Assembly: GCA_963965975.1 (NCBI GenBank)
Contig: OZ014425.1
Coordinates: forward strand, 629,501 to 693,500
Reading direction: 5' to 3'
DNA from: Xestospongia bergquistia
Taxonomy: Eukaryota; Porifera; Demospongiae; Haplosclerida; Petrosiidae
DNA: 64,000 nt
Shown here: in pieces, positions 1 to 18,941 of the stretch
Layout of the letters: each line of letters begins with the position of its first letter
Position numbering within the stretch: the first letter of the stretch is position 1
Position numbers and translations under genes: made by a program
The notes under the pieces: generated by a model
The model's database searches: none
Told to the model about the DNA's origin: nothing
Seen by the model: the letters and a program-made list of their open reading frames with translations, nothing else

Positions 1-2936
<2,936 letters not shown>

Positions 2937-3443
2937 GATTGACTTAATCTATCATCTACATTTACACATCATCATTAGGAGAGTTATCTCAGCACATGTA
3001 GAGTAACATTTACGGAGATAAACGGAAAGATTTATTGGGATGTAAATTTAATTTTAGAATGCAGATCCCTGTCATTAATTACTAATCAATGTGTTTCGTT
3101 ATACATCTATTTTTTAACAAGTTTAGTATTATTGTTTGAATGATTCACAGTACTGCCTGACTGTGGACCATGAGTACTAGTGCTGCACCATGATAGAGTT
3201 GATATATTATATATTATAATAATTATATAATTATTTCTTGTAATATCAAAAACTCTCTCATAACATTATTGTAGCAAATATATATGAGTATAAAATTACA
3301 TAAAAGCCTAATTGTAAAAAAAGAAAATAATAAATTAAAGTGGCCTAAGAAAAAATGATAATCATTATACTGATACCAAATATTAATATAGTTATTTATA
3401 TCAAGTGGACAATTAATTCATTTATATTATTTGAGAGAGTTAA
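2937..3443. other. Intergenic: CTR9 upstream region and eIF4A-like 3' flank
   Basis: About 500 bp of AT-rich sequence between the CTR9 start and the stop codon of the next minus-strand gene. It must contain the CTR9 promoter and the 3' untranslated end of the helicase gene. I see no coding homology, RNA gene or clear regulatory motif in it. Confidence 0.6.
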
Positions 3444-5241
3444 TTAGAGGTAGTTGGCAATATCACGTGGCATCTCATTGATTTGAATACTATAGTATTC
3501 CTCTAAGGTCTTGAGAGCAGGATAATCTTTTTTAGTTATGAGACTAATAGCTAGACCTTTACGACCAAATCGTCCACATCGACCAATCCTATCAAAAATA
3601 TAACAATGAACTGTTTTACTCTATGCTTGCATTACCTGTGAATATAGCTGTCTTTGTCAAAAGGAAGATCCAAATTACATACCAATGACACATGCTGTAC
3701 ATCAATACCACGCTGCACAATATCGGTAGCAATCATCACACGAGATGCACCGTATCTGAATTCCTATATATTATGAGACAGAAAGTTATATTGAACAAAC
3801 ACTTAATGTGTTCAATATACTTTCATGATAAGCTTCCTTTCTTCAGCAGTTTGATCTCCATGGATACAAGACACAGTAAAATCCTGAGCCCTCATATGAT
3901 ATGCCAGCATTTCTACCTAGATGGTTCATTTTGATCAGTCATTGGTATTTTATTGCATGAAGATTTTACTTTACGTCGAGTGTTACAAAAGATAATTGAC
4001 TGCTCCACAGAAAGAGACTATACATAGCAATATTGAAAGAATATGATGAAATCAACATCAAAATTTATTTCTTTAAATAAAAAATACCTCATAGATATCA
4101 CAGATTGTGTCCATTTTATACTCTTCTCTTTCAACATCTACATAGAATTGTTTAATAGCATCCAAAGGCACATCTTCATTTTGGACTAGAATGTGTACTG
4201 GGTTTCGCATAAACTTCTCAGTTATCTAAAAATAGTAGAAGTATTTGTTAATTAATAATAATAATACATAAAGAAATAATATAAAATATATTGTACCTTC
4301 AAGGCTTCAGGAGGTAATGTAGCAGTCACTGTGATGACTTGTAAATCTCTAGTTGGAAGTTCAACAAAAATATCATGAACCTGCTCCTCAAATCCTCTAG
4401 AAAGCATAATGTCCACTTCATCGAGAATTAGGATCTTGATGTTGCCGGTATCCAGGGCACCTTCTGTAATCATATGCTTCACACGACCTGGAGTACCCAC
4501 AACAACGTGTACACCTGATCCTAATCGTCGCTTCATATCAATTACTTTCTCTCCACCTACTACAAGATAACAATCTACACCCAAGTAGTCACCAAGAGCA
4601 AGTACAACTGTTTGTGTTTGTCGTGCAAGCTCCCGAGTAGGAGATAAGATCAATGCCTAAATGGAATATAGATATGACAGGATTAATGTTTGAATGGATT
4701 GGATGGATGAATGTTGGATGGATCCATGAATGGATGACTTTTGTAAGTAGATGGATGCATGAATGAATAGATGGATGCATGAATAGAGGATGTGTGTGGA
4801 TGGATGATGAATAATATATATTATTACCTGACAGCATTTTTTTGAGATATCAAGTTGTTGTAGCATTGAAATGCTAAATGTTGCAGTCTTGCCTGTTCCA
4901 GACTGTGCCTGAGCTACCACATCTCTGCCTTGAATAGAAGGCACGATAGCCCGCTGTTGGATGGCAGAGGGTTTTTCAAAGCCGTAAGCAAACACCCCTC
5001 GTAAAACTTCTTCTTGCAAGCCCATCTTCTCAAAATCATCATAGATGGCAATTTCTCCATTCTTGGTGACTTCTTTCTTGCTGGCTTGCTCTTGCTTTGG
5101 AGTGGGTGATGCTGGAGGAGACCAATAAGATGTAGGTACTGTAGTTTCGGCTTTGTATATGTTCCTCTTTTGTTTGCTCTCCAACAATTGGATATCCTTG
5201 GTAGTAATATTTGTTGTAGTTGAACTGGAATTTCTTTGCAT
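3444..5241 (-). CDS. eIF4A-like DEAD-box RNA helicase with altered motifs
   Basis: ATP-dependent RNA helicase of the eIF4A/eIF4A3 group. Seen in order: Q-motif region ([20 protein letters not shown]), motif I AQSGTGKT, Ia [14 protein letters not shown], motif II DEVD instead of DEAD (codons near 4418-4429), motif III TAT instead of SAT, an arginine motif with DIVQRGIDV where eIF4A has DLLARGIDV, and motif [12 protein letters not shown] with Cys replacing Gly/Ser. The protein ends [10 protein letters not shown], as eIF4A does. The start at 5241 ([11 protein letters not shown]) is chosen because the longer frame begins with GTG. The N-terminus is longer than in eIF4A and Ser/Thr-rich. At least six introns. 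The exact subfamily is unresolved; it looks like a diverged paralogue rather than the canonical translation factor. It is divergent with MED25. Confidence 0.9.
4685..4812. repeat. Degenerate GGATGGATGAAT minisatellite in helicase intron
   Basis: Imperfect tandem 4-bp-based units (ggatggatgaat, gatgcatgaat) fill the intron after the motif I exon. A similar degenerate array occurs at about 58,597-58,680 in an intron of the LRP4-like gene. Confidence 0.8.
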
Positions 5242-5443
5242 ATTATGATGAATGATGGAGTGTTCTAAAAATTTTGGCACTTTTATACAAATTTTATTGC
5301 GAAATCCACGTTGCGAAATGCCGAAGCTGTTGCGAAATAATAACTATTGCGTAACGCGGGCACACGTGGAATAAACTACTGCGCATGCTCAGGATTTGTT
5401 GTTAAATAGGGTGACTCCTCCCGCCAAGTTACATGAGTGCAAG
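5242..5443. promoter_or_regulatory. Shared divergent promoter of helicase and MED25
   Basis: Only about 200 bp separate the two opposite ATGs. The interval has three spaced copies of TTGCGAAAT (5297-5305, 5311-5319, 5330-5338) and a related TTGCGTAAC. It also has a CACGTG E-box at 5363-5368 and TGCGCATGCTC at 5380-5390, which is close to the NRF1 consensus. No TATA box is evident. The arrangement suggests a housekeeping bidirectional promoter. The motifs are seen; their binding by factors is inference. Confidence 0.6.
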
Positions 5444-11071
<5,628 letters not shown>

Positions 11072-11261
11072 ATATGTGTTAGGCAATTTGGTAATGTTGA
11101 TATTTTTGTATAAAGGTAACATTTAAATAATTCCAATCAAACAAGAAACACTTATTTTTTCTATTTGTACTCTTAAATTTTTTGGAATCACTCATCAATT
11201 TTTCCTTTCAACAAAGCGTTTTTGTTTTCTCATGGGAGTGGCATGAAATTTTGTGGACAAG

Positions 11262-12953
11262 ATGGAAGTTGACTGTCAGTGTGTTTTTCCTCCTCCTAAA
11301 GGTCTCGATCTAGATTGTTCCATATGTTTTGGATCTCTTTACATTGATCCTTACCAGAATATAATCTGTGGCCATCATTTTTGTGGTTCTTGTGCTTATA
11401 AACTTCGCGAGGAGGGACAGCCATGCCCGGTATGTCGACAACCTTTAAAAATAATTCAAGACCCAGGTCTCCAGAGAACTCTAAAATCTCTACAAGTATA
11501 TTGTAATAATAAAGACAAAGGTTGTCAATGGGAGGGAGAACTAGGAGGACTTCAAGATCATTACACAGATGAACATAATGGATGTCTTTATTCTGAAGTA
11601 AATTGTACTAACAATTGTGGTTACCAAGGATTGAGACACACCATTAGGGACCATATGGAGTCTGACTGTCCTTATCGACCAATGAGATGTGAGTATTGTG
11701 AGTACCAGTCTACATGGGAAGAGGTTACAGGAGTACATGTAGACACGTGTCAGTTATATCCTGTTACTTGTGTCTGTGGTATAGTCATGACACGTACTGA
11801 TCTAACAAATCATAAAGGCAATAATTGTCCTAATGATAAAATTGAATGTGAATTTTCTGATTATAATTGTGAATGGGAGGGAGAACGCCAACAATTACAT
11901 GATCATTTACAGGAGAATTGGTGTAACCATTTAGAATTGGTTGCTATAGAAATAAAAGCTGATTTTGATGCTAAAACTGATTCACTTCACAAGAAAATGA
12001 ATGAGTTGGAGGAACGTATTGATATATTGGAAGCAATCATTGAGTCTCAAAAAGAGGAGATGGAATTATTACGAAGCAAAGCAGACAAAGCAGAAAAACT
12101 AGAAGAAAACATTGAAGCACAAAATGATAAAATTACAGAGAAATTACGAAATTCCATACTTGATCATCTCCAATATCGTATGACAATACTCGAAGAAGAT
12201 ATGAAGGAGAGATTAACTCAACAATTTCAAGAGTTGGAAGACAAATGGCTTGAAAAGCTAACTAATAACAACACTAATGATAAAATTCAACAATTAAAAC
12301 AAGAGGCACAATGTAAAGATGAGTATTTTCTTGGACAAAAAGTTAATAATTCTGACAAAATGTCCGACGAAAAGAGTGAAGAGAATGTAGAAAACATTTC
12401 AGATGTAGATGCTATTAGTTGTGTATCAGCATTTGATCTTGTTAATGATCAAGTCACTCATGAGGCAGTTAGAAGAGTGAAAAGTGAAGTTGACTTAATG
12501 GAGAAAAGATTGAGCACTACACATGATACAACTATGGTCATTCAGCTGCCAGTTGTACCAAAAGGTAAAAAAACGTTACAATTCATAGTTAATCGATGGC
12601 ATCACAAACGCCTCTACAGTAATCTTCACCATAGTCCTGTGTTCTATCTTAATTCAATTTACAAAATGCAGGTTACTGTATATTGTAATGGATATGAAAG
12701 TGGTAAAGGAACTCATGTGTCTGTGTATGCCAATACTTTGTCTGCTTTATTTCCATTCGTTGGTGACTTAGTCATAAGACTGCATAATCAGAGATCTGAT
12801 GATCACTTAGTTGGACAGATTCATTTTGATATGACGATTCCAGTATATAAACTGGTTGGTATACCAAATTTTGTTCCATTTGAGGATTTGGAGTCATATC
12901 TAAGACCACTTGATGATGGCCTGCAGTTTGAACTACCTCAAGTTATTTTATGA
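11262..12953 (+). CDS. TRAF-like protein T1: RING-a, TRAF zinc fingers, coiled coil, MATH-A
   Basis: Intronless, 563 codons from ATG 11262 (MEVDCQCVFPPPKG); the frame 9 nt upstream starts with GTG. Domains: C3HC4 RING at about residues 15-60 (CSIC, CGHHFCGSC, CPVC), two or three TRAF-type zinc fingers at about 75-220, a long Glu/Lys-rich coiled coil at about 225-345, an acidic linker, and a divergent MATH/TRAF-C domain at about 425-563 ending DDGLQFELPQVIL. TRAF proteins trimerise through coiled coil and MATH, bind receptor tails and act as ubiquitin ligases in innate signalling. The RING and zinc fingers are nearly identical to T3 and T6, while the C-terminal half resembles T2 and T5. A relic of a different MATH type lies just downstream. 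Function is by family only. Confidence 0.9.
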   Translation: MEVDCQCVFPPPKGLDLDCSICFGSLYIDPYQNIICGHHFCGSCAYKLREEGQPCPVCRQPLKIIQDPGLQRTLKSLQVYCNNKDKGCQWEGELGGLQDHYTDEHNGCLYSEVNCTNNCGYQGLRHTIRDHMESDCPYRPMRCEYCEYQSTWEEVTGVHVDTCQLYPVTCVCGIVMTRTDLTNHKGNNCPNDKIECEFSDYNCEWEGERQQLHDHLQENWCNHLELVAIEIKADFDAKTDSLHKKMNELEERIDILEAIIESQKEEMELLRSKADKAEKLEENIEAQNDKITEKLRNSILDHLQYRMTILEEDMKERLTQQFQELEDKWLEKLTNNNTNDKIQQLKQEAQCKDEYFLGQKVNNSDKMSDEKSEENVENISDVDAISCVSAFDLVNDQVTHEAVRRVKSEVDLMEKRLSTTHDTTMVIQLPVVPKGKKTLQFIVNRWHHKRLYSNLHHSPVFYLNSIYKMQVTVYCNGYESGKGTHVSVYANTLSALFPFVGDLVIRLHNQRSDDHLVGQIHFDMTIPVYKLVGIPNFVPFEDLESYLRPLDDGLQFELPQVIL

Positions 12954-13009
12954 ACTATTTTAGAAAAGATAGCTCACTACAGTTGTAATATACGTTTAGT
13001 ACTATTAAA

Positions 13010-13122
13010 GGCAAATTTACTTCAAAAAGAAATGGATTTCCAACATTTATATCACATCAGGAACTTGTGGATCTTTACGGTACTTGCAAAATGACACACT
13101 AATTTTTGAAGTTACTGAAGTA
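13010..13122 (+). pseudogene. Relic of a MATH-B domain end downstream of T1
   Basis: Translating from 13010 gives GKFTSKRNGFPTFISHQELV, then after a small frame slip YLQNDTLIFEVTEV. This matches the C-terminal end of the T6 MATH-B domain (GKFSSRGNGFPTFISHHELM ... YLKDDTLVFEVTEV). It lies outside any gene, 56 bp after the T1 stop. It suggests T1 once ended with MATH-B. The rest of 12,954-13,490 shows nothing recognisable. Confidence 0.8.
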
Positions 13123-13490
13123 TTATGCAAAAGTTAACATCATTATAATTATAGTTTTATTGCTAAAATGCATGGTTCAAAATTATCACAATTATGCAAA
13201 AGTTTTTATAATTTATAAATGTTATTATATATTATTAACAAAACTACATATAGCATACACTATACAGAACATACTTATGTCAGTACTAGTGACATTAAGT
13301 AATACTTGTGTTAGCAATGGTTCCATAATCTCTAGTACTAGTCCTCTATACTACTTAGGAGATGAACTGGAATAAAATATACAATCAAGAGAGGACTAAA
13401 CATTACATCATAATACACAAATCTTTATCATAAAAAATTAATGAAATTAATAATTATACTGACTTAGTTCAGACAGATTAAAAGTTCGTA

Positions 13491-14823
13491 TTATATGATA
13501 ACTTGAGGTAGTTCAAATTGCAGACCATCATCAAATAGATATGGGCCAATGTCTCCAAATGCAATAAACTTTGGTAAGCCCACTTGTATTGAAGTTGACT
13601 CATCAAAATGAATCAACTCAACTAAGTGATCATCAGATCTTTGATTGTGTAGTATTATAACTAAATCACCAATGAATGGAACAAAGCGTGTTAAACAGCT
13701 GGCATACACAGAGACATGACTTCCTTTTCCACCTTTGTAGCCATTACAATATACAGTTACCTGCATTTTGCATGAATTCATAATGAATTCTGGACTGTAG
13801 TGAAGATGATTGTGGCTGTGTTTAAAATTAAATCGATTTACTATAAATTGTAAAGTTTTTTTGCCTTCTGGCACAACAGGAAGATGAATGATGTCTTTTA
13901 AAGCTCTTGTCATAGGTGGAGTTCGAGGTAGCTTTTTCTTCTCATCTGTTAAATCAGCAACTACTTCATTTACAAAACTTTTCAGATCTTCAACCTGCTT
14001 TGAGATCTCCATAATTTTCTCATTTTGTCTCTTCATTTCCTTGGAGTTGTGCAAAGTTACATATGATATGTGCTGCCTCCAACATGTATCCAAATGTTGT
14101 GGCATGTTCTCTGCAATATCTGACCATTCACAACCAGTAAACGAGAGCTCACATTTAATTTTACGCAGAGTGCAAGTTTGAATAATATGACTATCAAGGT
14201 TCCTTCTCTTTACAGATGAACCAAAATTGTTTGGACAAACAACAAAAACATAAGGACAGATCTTTAAATGCTTGTACTGGACATCTTCCCATGTTGACTG
14301 GTAAGTCCTACAATGTTCACATATAGCTGGTCGCTTATTGCACTTTAACTCATGATCTTTCAACAGAGATTGAAAAAAATACTACTCCACATCCATCATG
14401 TTTACAAGTTAATTCTATATATTCAAAATCACCCTCTCTGCATAAATGTTGTCTTAGTTGTTTCAACCCACCCCTCCACACACATCCCTGTTCTTTGTGT
14501 AAACAAAAGACTGAGAGAGAGCTAAGAGCCCTCTGGAATCCTTTATCTGGAACTTTCTGAAGGGAGACAGATTTACAAAGAGGACAAGGTTGGCAGAGGA
14601 TATTTTTTATACATTTGCCACAAAGGTGATTTCCACAGCAGCTGACAAGATAAGGATCATCTACTAAAAGTTCTAGACATATAGGACATTTTAACTGAAG
14701 ACAGTCAGGAGGAGGAGTAACAAATTTCAGCAGATCTGTCTGACTGAAGGTGACAGTGGGGCGGAGTTGACCGATTTTTGTTAATTCGAATTTATTTTTA
14801 CACAAACTAAAAAGACAAGACAA
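13491..14823 (-). pseudogene. TRAF-like T2 (RING-b, MATH-A), frameshifted and start lost
   Basis: Closest to T5. The RING (CPICLELLVDDPYLVSCCGNH) and first zinc finger are read from about 14,760 to 14,350. The frame then shifts at a run of seven T (sense strand, about 14,372-14,378); removing one T would rejoin it to the downstream frame beginning LLKDHELKCNKRP. The rest (zinc fingers, short coiled coil, MATH-A) is open to 13,491. No ATG exists where T5 has MADEALDPDLL: the frame upstream starts only with TTG. The C-terminus also lacks the RPLD residues by an in-frame deletion. A splice acceptor at about 14,808 could give another N-terminus, and the T run could be a sequencing error, but two independent defects favour a pseudogene. 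Confidence 0.8.
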
Positions 14824-14856
14824 TTATCTGTGATAAATATTATAATAAATTTGTTA

Positions 14857-16437
14857 TTATATGATAATTTGAGGTAGTTCAAACTGCAGACCATCATCAA
14901 GTGATCTTAGATATGGAGCTAAATCTTCAAATGCAACAAACTTTGGTATACCAATTTGTTTACCCTTTGGTATTGAATCAAAAGATATTGATTGAACTAA
15001 ATGATCATCAGATATCTGATTGTGTAGTACTACAACCAAGTCACCACAAACCCGTAGGAGAGAAGAAATAACACAAGCATATACAGAAACATGGCTTCCC
15101 TCTCCACTTTCACAGCCGTTACAATGTATGATTACTTGCATTTTGCATTGTATATCAAAATAAAACATTGGACTCTTGTGAAGGTGACTGTTATCACGTC
15201 TGTAACGCCATCTTTTAACTACAAATTGTAAAGTGTTTTTGTTTTTTAGTACAACAGGTACCTGAATGACTTCTTTTGTAGATAGCATTTTTTTCTTAGT
15301 AGATCTACTTTTTACATTTTCCACTAACTTTCTGTGATGTGGACCAGGGAAAGGACTCTGTGATGATGCTGTTATAGCTACACTCTCTTTTTCCAAACTA
15401 CTATCTTCATTGATTTCTAACTCAGATACACGTTCTGATAATTCAATCATGTTCAGTTTCAGCTGTTCCAGTGACTGAGTTGTGCGTTTAGTAAACCTCT
15501 CTGTCCATTTTTTTGCAAGTGTCTCTTTCATTTGGTTCTCTAGGCTTGCCATATGATCTTCAACATTAGCTTCTACTAATCTCTCTATTACTTCATCGGT
15601 TTTTGCTTCTTGTAATTCCTGTACCTTTGTTTCTAATAATTCAATTTCCTTTTTTTGAGATTTGATAGTTGCTTCCATCTCAACAATATGTTCCTCCAAC
15701 TCATACACTTTATTGTGAAGTGAATCAGTTTTAGCATCAAAATCAGCTTTTATTTCTATAGTAACCAATTCTAAATGTTCACACCAGTTTGCTTGTAAAT
15801 GATCATGTAATTGTTGGCGTTCTCCCTCCCATTCACATAAATAATCAGCAAATTCACATTCAATTTTATCATTAGGACAATTATTGCCTTTATGATTTGT
15901 TAGATCAGTACGTGTCATGACTATACCACAGACACAAGTAACAGGATATAACTGACACATGTCTACATGTACTCCTGTAACCTCTTCCCATGTAGACTGG
16001 TACTCACAATATTCACATCTCATTGGTCGATAAGGACAGTCAGACTCCATATGGTCCCTAATGGTGTGTCTCAATCCTTGGTAACCACAATTGTTAGTAC
16101 AATGTACTTCAGAATAAAGACATCCATTATGTTCATCTGTGTAATGATCTTGAAGTCCTCCTAGTTCTCCCTCCCATTGACAACCTTTGTCTTTATTATT
16201 ACAATATACTTGTAGAGATTTTAGAGTTCTCTGGAGGCCTAGGTCTTGAATTATATTTAAAGGTTGTCGACATACTGGGCATGGCTGTCCCTCCTCACGA
16301 AGTTTATAAGCACAAGAATCACAAAAATGATGGCCACAGATTATATTCTGGTAAGGATCAATGTAAAGAGATCCAAAGCATATGGAACAATCTAGATCGA
16401 GACCTTTAGGAGGAGGAAAAACAAAATCAAATTCCAT
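14857..16437 (-). CDS. TRAF-like protein T3: RING-a, zinc fingers, coiled coil, MATH-A variant
   Basis: Intronless, 526 codons from ATG 16437 (MEFDFVFPPPKG); the longer frame begins with TTG. C3HC4 RING (CSIC, CGHHFCDSC, CPVC; the Gly in GSC of T1 is Asp here), TRAF zinc fingers, an extended coiled coil at about residues 225-345, a basic linker, and a MATH-A-type domain (QVPVVLKNKNTLQFVVKRW to DDGLQFELPQIII) more diverged than in T1, T2 and T5. It is head to head with T4, with only 41 bp between the two ATGs. Likely a receptor-proximal adaptor or ubiquitin ligase by family. Confidence 0.9.
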   Translation of the reverse strand: MEFDFVFPPPKGLDLDCSICFGSLYIDPYQNIICGHHFCDSCAYKLREEGQPCPVCRQPLNIIQDLGLQRTLKSLQVYCNNKDKGCQWEGELGGLQDHYTDEHNGCLYSEVHCTNNCGYQGLRHTIRDHMESDCPYRPMRCEYCEYQSTWEEVTGVHVDMCQLYPVTCVCGIVMTRTDLTNHKGNNCPNDKIECEFADYLCEWEGERQQLHDHLQANWCEHLELVTIEIKADFDAKTDSLHNKVYELEEHIVEMEATIKSQKKEIELLETKVQELQEAKTDEVIERLVEANVEDHMASLENQMKETLAKKWTERFTKRTTQSLEQLKLNMIELSERVSELEINEDSSLEKESVAITASSQSPFPGPHHRKLVENVKSRSTKKKMLSTKEVIQVPVVLKNKNTLQFVVKRWRYRRDNSHLHKSPMFYFDIQCKMQVIIHCNGCESGEGSHVSVYACVISSLLRVCGDLVVVLHNQISDDHLVQSISFDSIPKGKQIGIPKFVAFEDLAPYLRSLDDGLQFELPQIII

Positions 16438-16478
16438 TTTTTTCAGCCACACCCACAATAAACCAACGTGTGTCCTCT
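16438..16478. promoter_or_regulatory. 41-bp head-to-head interval between T3 and T4
   Basis: Contains tttcagCCACACCCacaata and CGTGTGTCCTCT. The CCACACCC core resembles a KLF/Sp-type CACCC box. The same sequence lies between T6 and T7. Either this is an extremely short bidirectional promoter, or both genes have further 5' exons or transcripts reaching into the opposite gene. Confidence 0.45.
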
Positions 16479-17417
16479 ATGGATATTGATGTTGAAATGC
16501 TTATTTTTATGACTACTCCTCCAGATTATCTTCATATCAAATGTCCAATATGTTTAGAACTGTTACTAGATGACCCTTATCTTGTCAGCTGCTGTGGACA
16601 ACACTTCTGTGGTAGATGCATCACTAATCCTTCATTGCTATGCTGTCCCTTATGTGGACTAGATGGTTACCAAAAATATCAGACAAAAATCATCAAAGAG
16701 CGCTCCAATTTTTAAAAGTTCATTGTCTTCATTATCAAGAGGGATTAGCACATTACTTCCTGAAAGAACATGAAGAAGAACAATGTCGTAAACGTCCTGC
16801 TACATGTTAACATTATACTATAATCTAGGCTTGAAAAAAAAATCAACTGAATTATCTGAACAAAAGACAAAGCTTGAAAAGAGTAGCAAAAATAAAGATA
16901 TTTCAGATGAAAAATGTAGTTCAGTGTCATCATCATGCGATCCTGTTCAATTACTAACCTGTCAAAAACAACCAAATTTTGCTTTTATCATTCGAAAAAT
17001 TTCCCAAAAGAGAAGATCAAAAATGAGACTTGTTTCAGTCAACCATTCTATACAGGTAGTCCTGGATATAAAATGTACCTGAGAGTACATCCTAAAGGAT
17101 ATGGGTGGGGTCAAGGACGATATCTGTCTGTGTATGTATGCCTACTTCGTGGAAAATATGATGATCAATTGAACTGGCCTTTTATTGGATCAATTATAAT
17201 TCGTCTTATGCAATCTGGAGGAAATCATTTTGAAAAGATTGTTTATTGGGACCACTCAACACGACCTGAGTTTAGTCATGTTTATGATCAATCATCAATG
17301 CCTAATGGATTTCCAACATTTTTATCCCATCAAAAACTAATGGATTCTTCCTTACAGTATTTGAAAGATGATACACTCATTATTGAAGTTATGTATAAAA
17401 ATTTGAAGTTTCATTAA
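16479..17417 (+). pseudogene. TRAF-like T4 (RING-c, MATH-B), broken
   Basis: Begins MDIDVEMLIFMTTPPDYLHI with an intact C3HC4 RING like T7. One A is missing from an A run near 16,668, so QKIPDKNHQR of T7 becomes QKYQTKIIKER and stops. An internal deletion removes most zinc fingers, and a TAA follows CRKRPATC at about 16,808. Downstream, split frames encode a MATH-B domain like that of T6 (NETCFSQPFYTGSPGYKMYL, NGFPTFLSHQKLMDSSLQYL) up to 17,417. RING-c with MATH-B is a combination seen in no intact gene here. Confidence 0.85.
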
Positions 17418-17477
17418 TAAAATTATTATTTTTTAGTTAGTTAACTTTAATGTTACCGCCTTCGGAGTGGACTAACA

Positions 17478-18728
17478 ATGGCAGATGAAGCTCTTGACCC
17501 AGATCTGTTGAAATTTGTTACTCCTCCTCCTGACTATCTTCAGTTAAAATGTCCTATATGTCTAGAACTGTTAGTAGATGATCCTTATCTTGTTAGCTGC
17601 TGTGGAAATCACCTCTGTGGCAAATGTATGAAAAATCTTATCCAACAACCTTGTCCTCTTTGTAAATCTGTCTCCCTTCAGAAAGTTCCAGATAAGGGAT
17701 TTCAGAGGGCTCTTAGCTCTCTCTCAGTCTTTTGTTTGCACAAAGAACAGGGATGTGTGTGGAGGGGTGAGTTGAAACAACTAAGACAACATTTATCCAG
17801 AGAGGGTGATTGTAACCATATTAAATTAAAATGTAAGTATGATAGATGTGGAGAGATATTGTCCCGACCTCTGTTAATGGGTCATGAATTGAGATGTGAC
17901 AAACGACCAGCTATATGTGGACACTGTAGTGCTTATCGGTCAACATGGGAGGATGTTCAAAATAAACACTTGAAGGTGTGTCCTGATGTTCTTGTTGTGT
18001 GTCCAAACAATTGTGGTTCATCTGTTAAGAGGAGGAACCTTGATAATCATATCGTTAAAACTTGTACCCTTCGTAAAATTGAATGTGAGTTCTCGTTTGC
18101 TGGTTGCGAATGGTCAGATATTGCAGAGAACATGCCACAACATTTGGATACATGTTGGAGGCAGCACATATCATATGTAACTTTGCACAACTCCAAGGAA
18201 ATGGAGAGACAAAACGAGAAAATTATGGAGCTCTCAAAGCAGGTGGAAACCCTAAAAAGCTTTGTAAATGAAGTAGTTGGTGATTTAACAGATCAACGTA
18301 TGACAAGACCTTTAAAAGAAGTCATACGTCTGCCTGTTGTGCCAGAAGGCAAAAAAACTTTACAATTTATAGTAAATCGATTTAGTTTTAAACGCAGTCA
18401 CAATCATCTTCACCATAGTCCTGAGTTTATTATGAATTCATGCAAAATGCGGGTAACTGTATATTGTAATGGCTACAAAAGTGGTAAAGGAAGTCATGTC
18501 TCTGTGTATGCCAGCTGTTTAATAGGCTTTGTTCCTTTCGTTGGTGATTTAGTTATAATAATACACAATCAAAGATCTGATGATCATTTAATTGAGTTGA
18601 TTCATTTTGATGAGTCAACTTCAATGGAAGTGGGCTTACCAAAGTTTATTGCATTTGGAGATGTAGGCCCATATCTAAGACCACTTGATGATGGTCTGCA
18701 GTTTGAACTACCTCAAGTTATCATATAA
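17478..18728 (+). CDS. TRAF-like protein T5: RING-b, zinc fingers, MATH-A
   Basis: Intronless, 416 codons from ATG 17478 (MADEALDPDLLKF). RING at about residues 25-65 (CPIC, CCGNHLCGKC, CPLC), TRAF zinc fingers at about 80-230, a short coiled coil at about 235-270, and a MATH-A domain from about 280 to the end (LPVVPEGKKTLQFIVNRF to LQFELPQVII). It is the shortest intact member and the functional template for judging T2. It sits 60 bp after the T4 remnant with its own short upstream region. Role by family: trimeric signalling adaptor or ubiquitin ligase. Confidence 0.9.
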   Translation: MADEALDPDLLKFVTPPPDYLQLKCPICLELLVDDPYLVSCCGNHLCGKCMKNLIQQPCPLCKSVSLQKVPDKGFQRALSSLSVFCLHKEQGCVWRGELKQLRQHLSREGDCNHIKLKCKYDRCGEILSRPLLMGHELRCDKRPAICGHCSAYRSTWEDVQNKHLKVCPDVLVVCPNNCGSSVKRRNLDNHIVKTCTLRKIECEFSFAGCEWSDIAENMPQHLDTCWRQHISYVTLHNSKEMERQNEKIMELSKQVETLKSFVNEVVGDLTDQRMTRPLKEVIRLPVVPEGKKTLQFIVNRFSFKRSHNHLHHSPEFIMNSCKMRVTVYCNGYKSGKGSHVSVYASCLIGFVPFVGDLVIIIHNQRSDDHLIELIHFDESTSMEVGLPKFIAFGDVGPYLRPLDDGLQFELPQVII

Positions 18729-18941
18729 TATGTACTTTTAATGATACAAAGTTGAACATTTAGAATGTAGCTGTTTTTAGTACTCTAATCCATCTTTGAA
18801 ATGTTCAGTAATATATCTGGGTAGTTTCTCTCATTCTAGTATTAGTTTTAATTATTAGACAGTATTTTATTACATTTCTTGAAAATAGAAATTATTAAAC
18901 AGAAAAATAGTCAATTAATATATTATAATTCTATTTATGTG

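Noticed and set aside
11541..11738. Repeated antisense frames starting MYSCNLFPCRL within T1, T3 and T6
   Set aside because: They are conserved only because the sense coding sequence is conserved; no support for a second gene.
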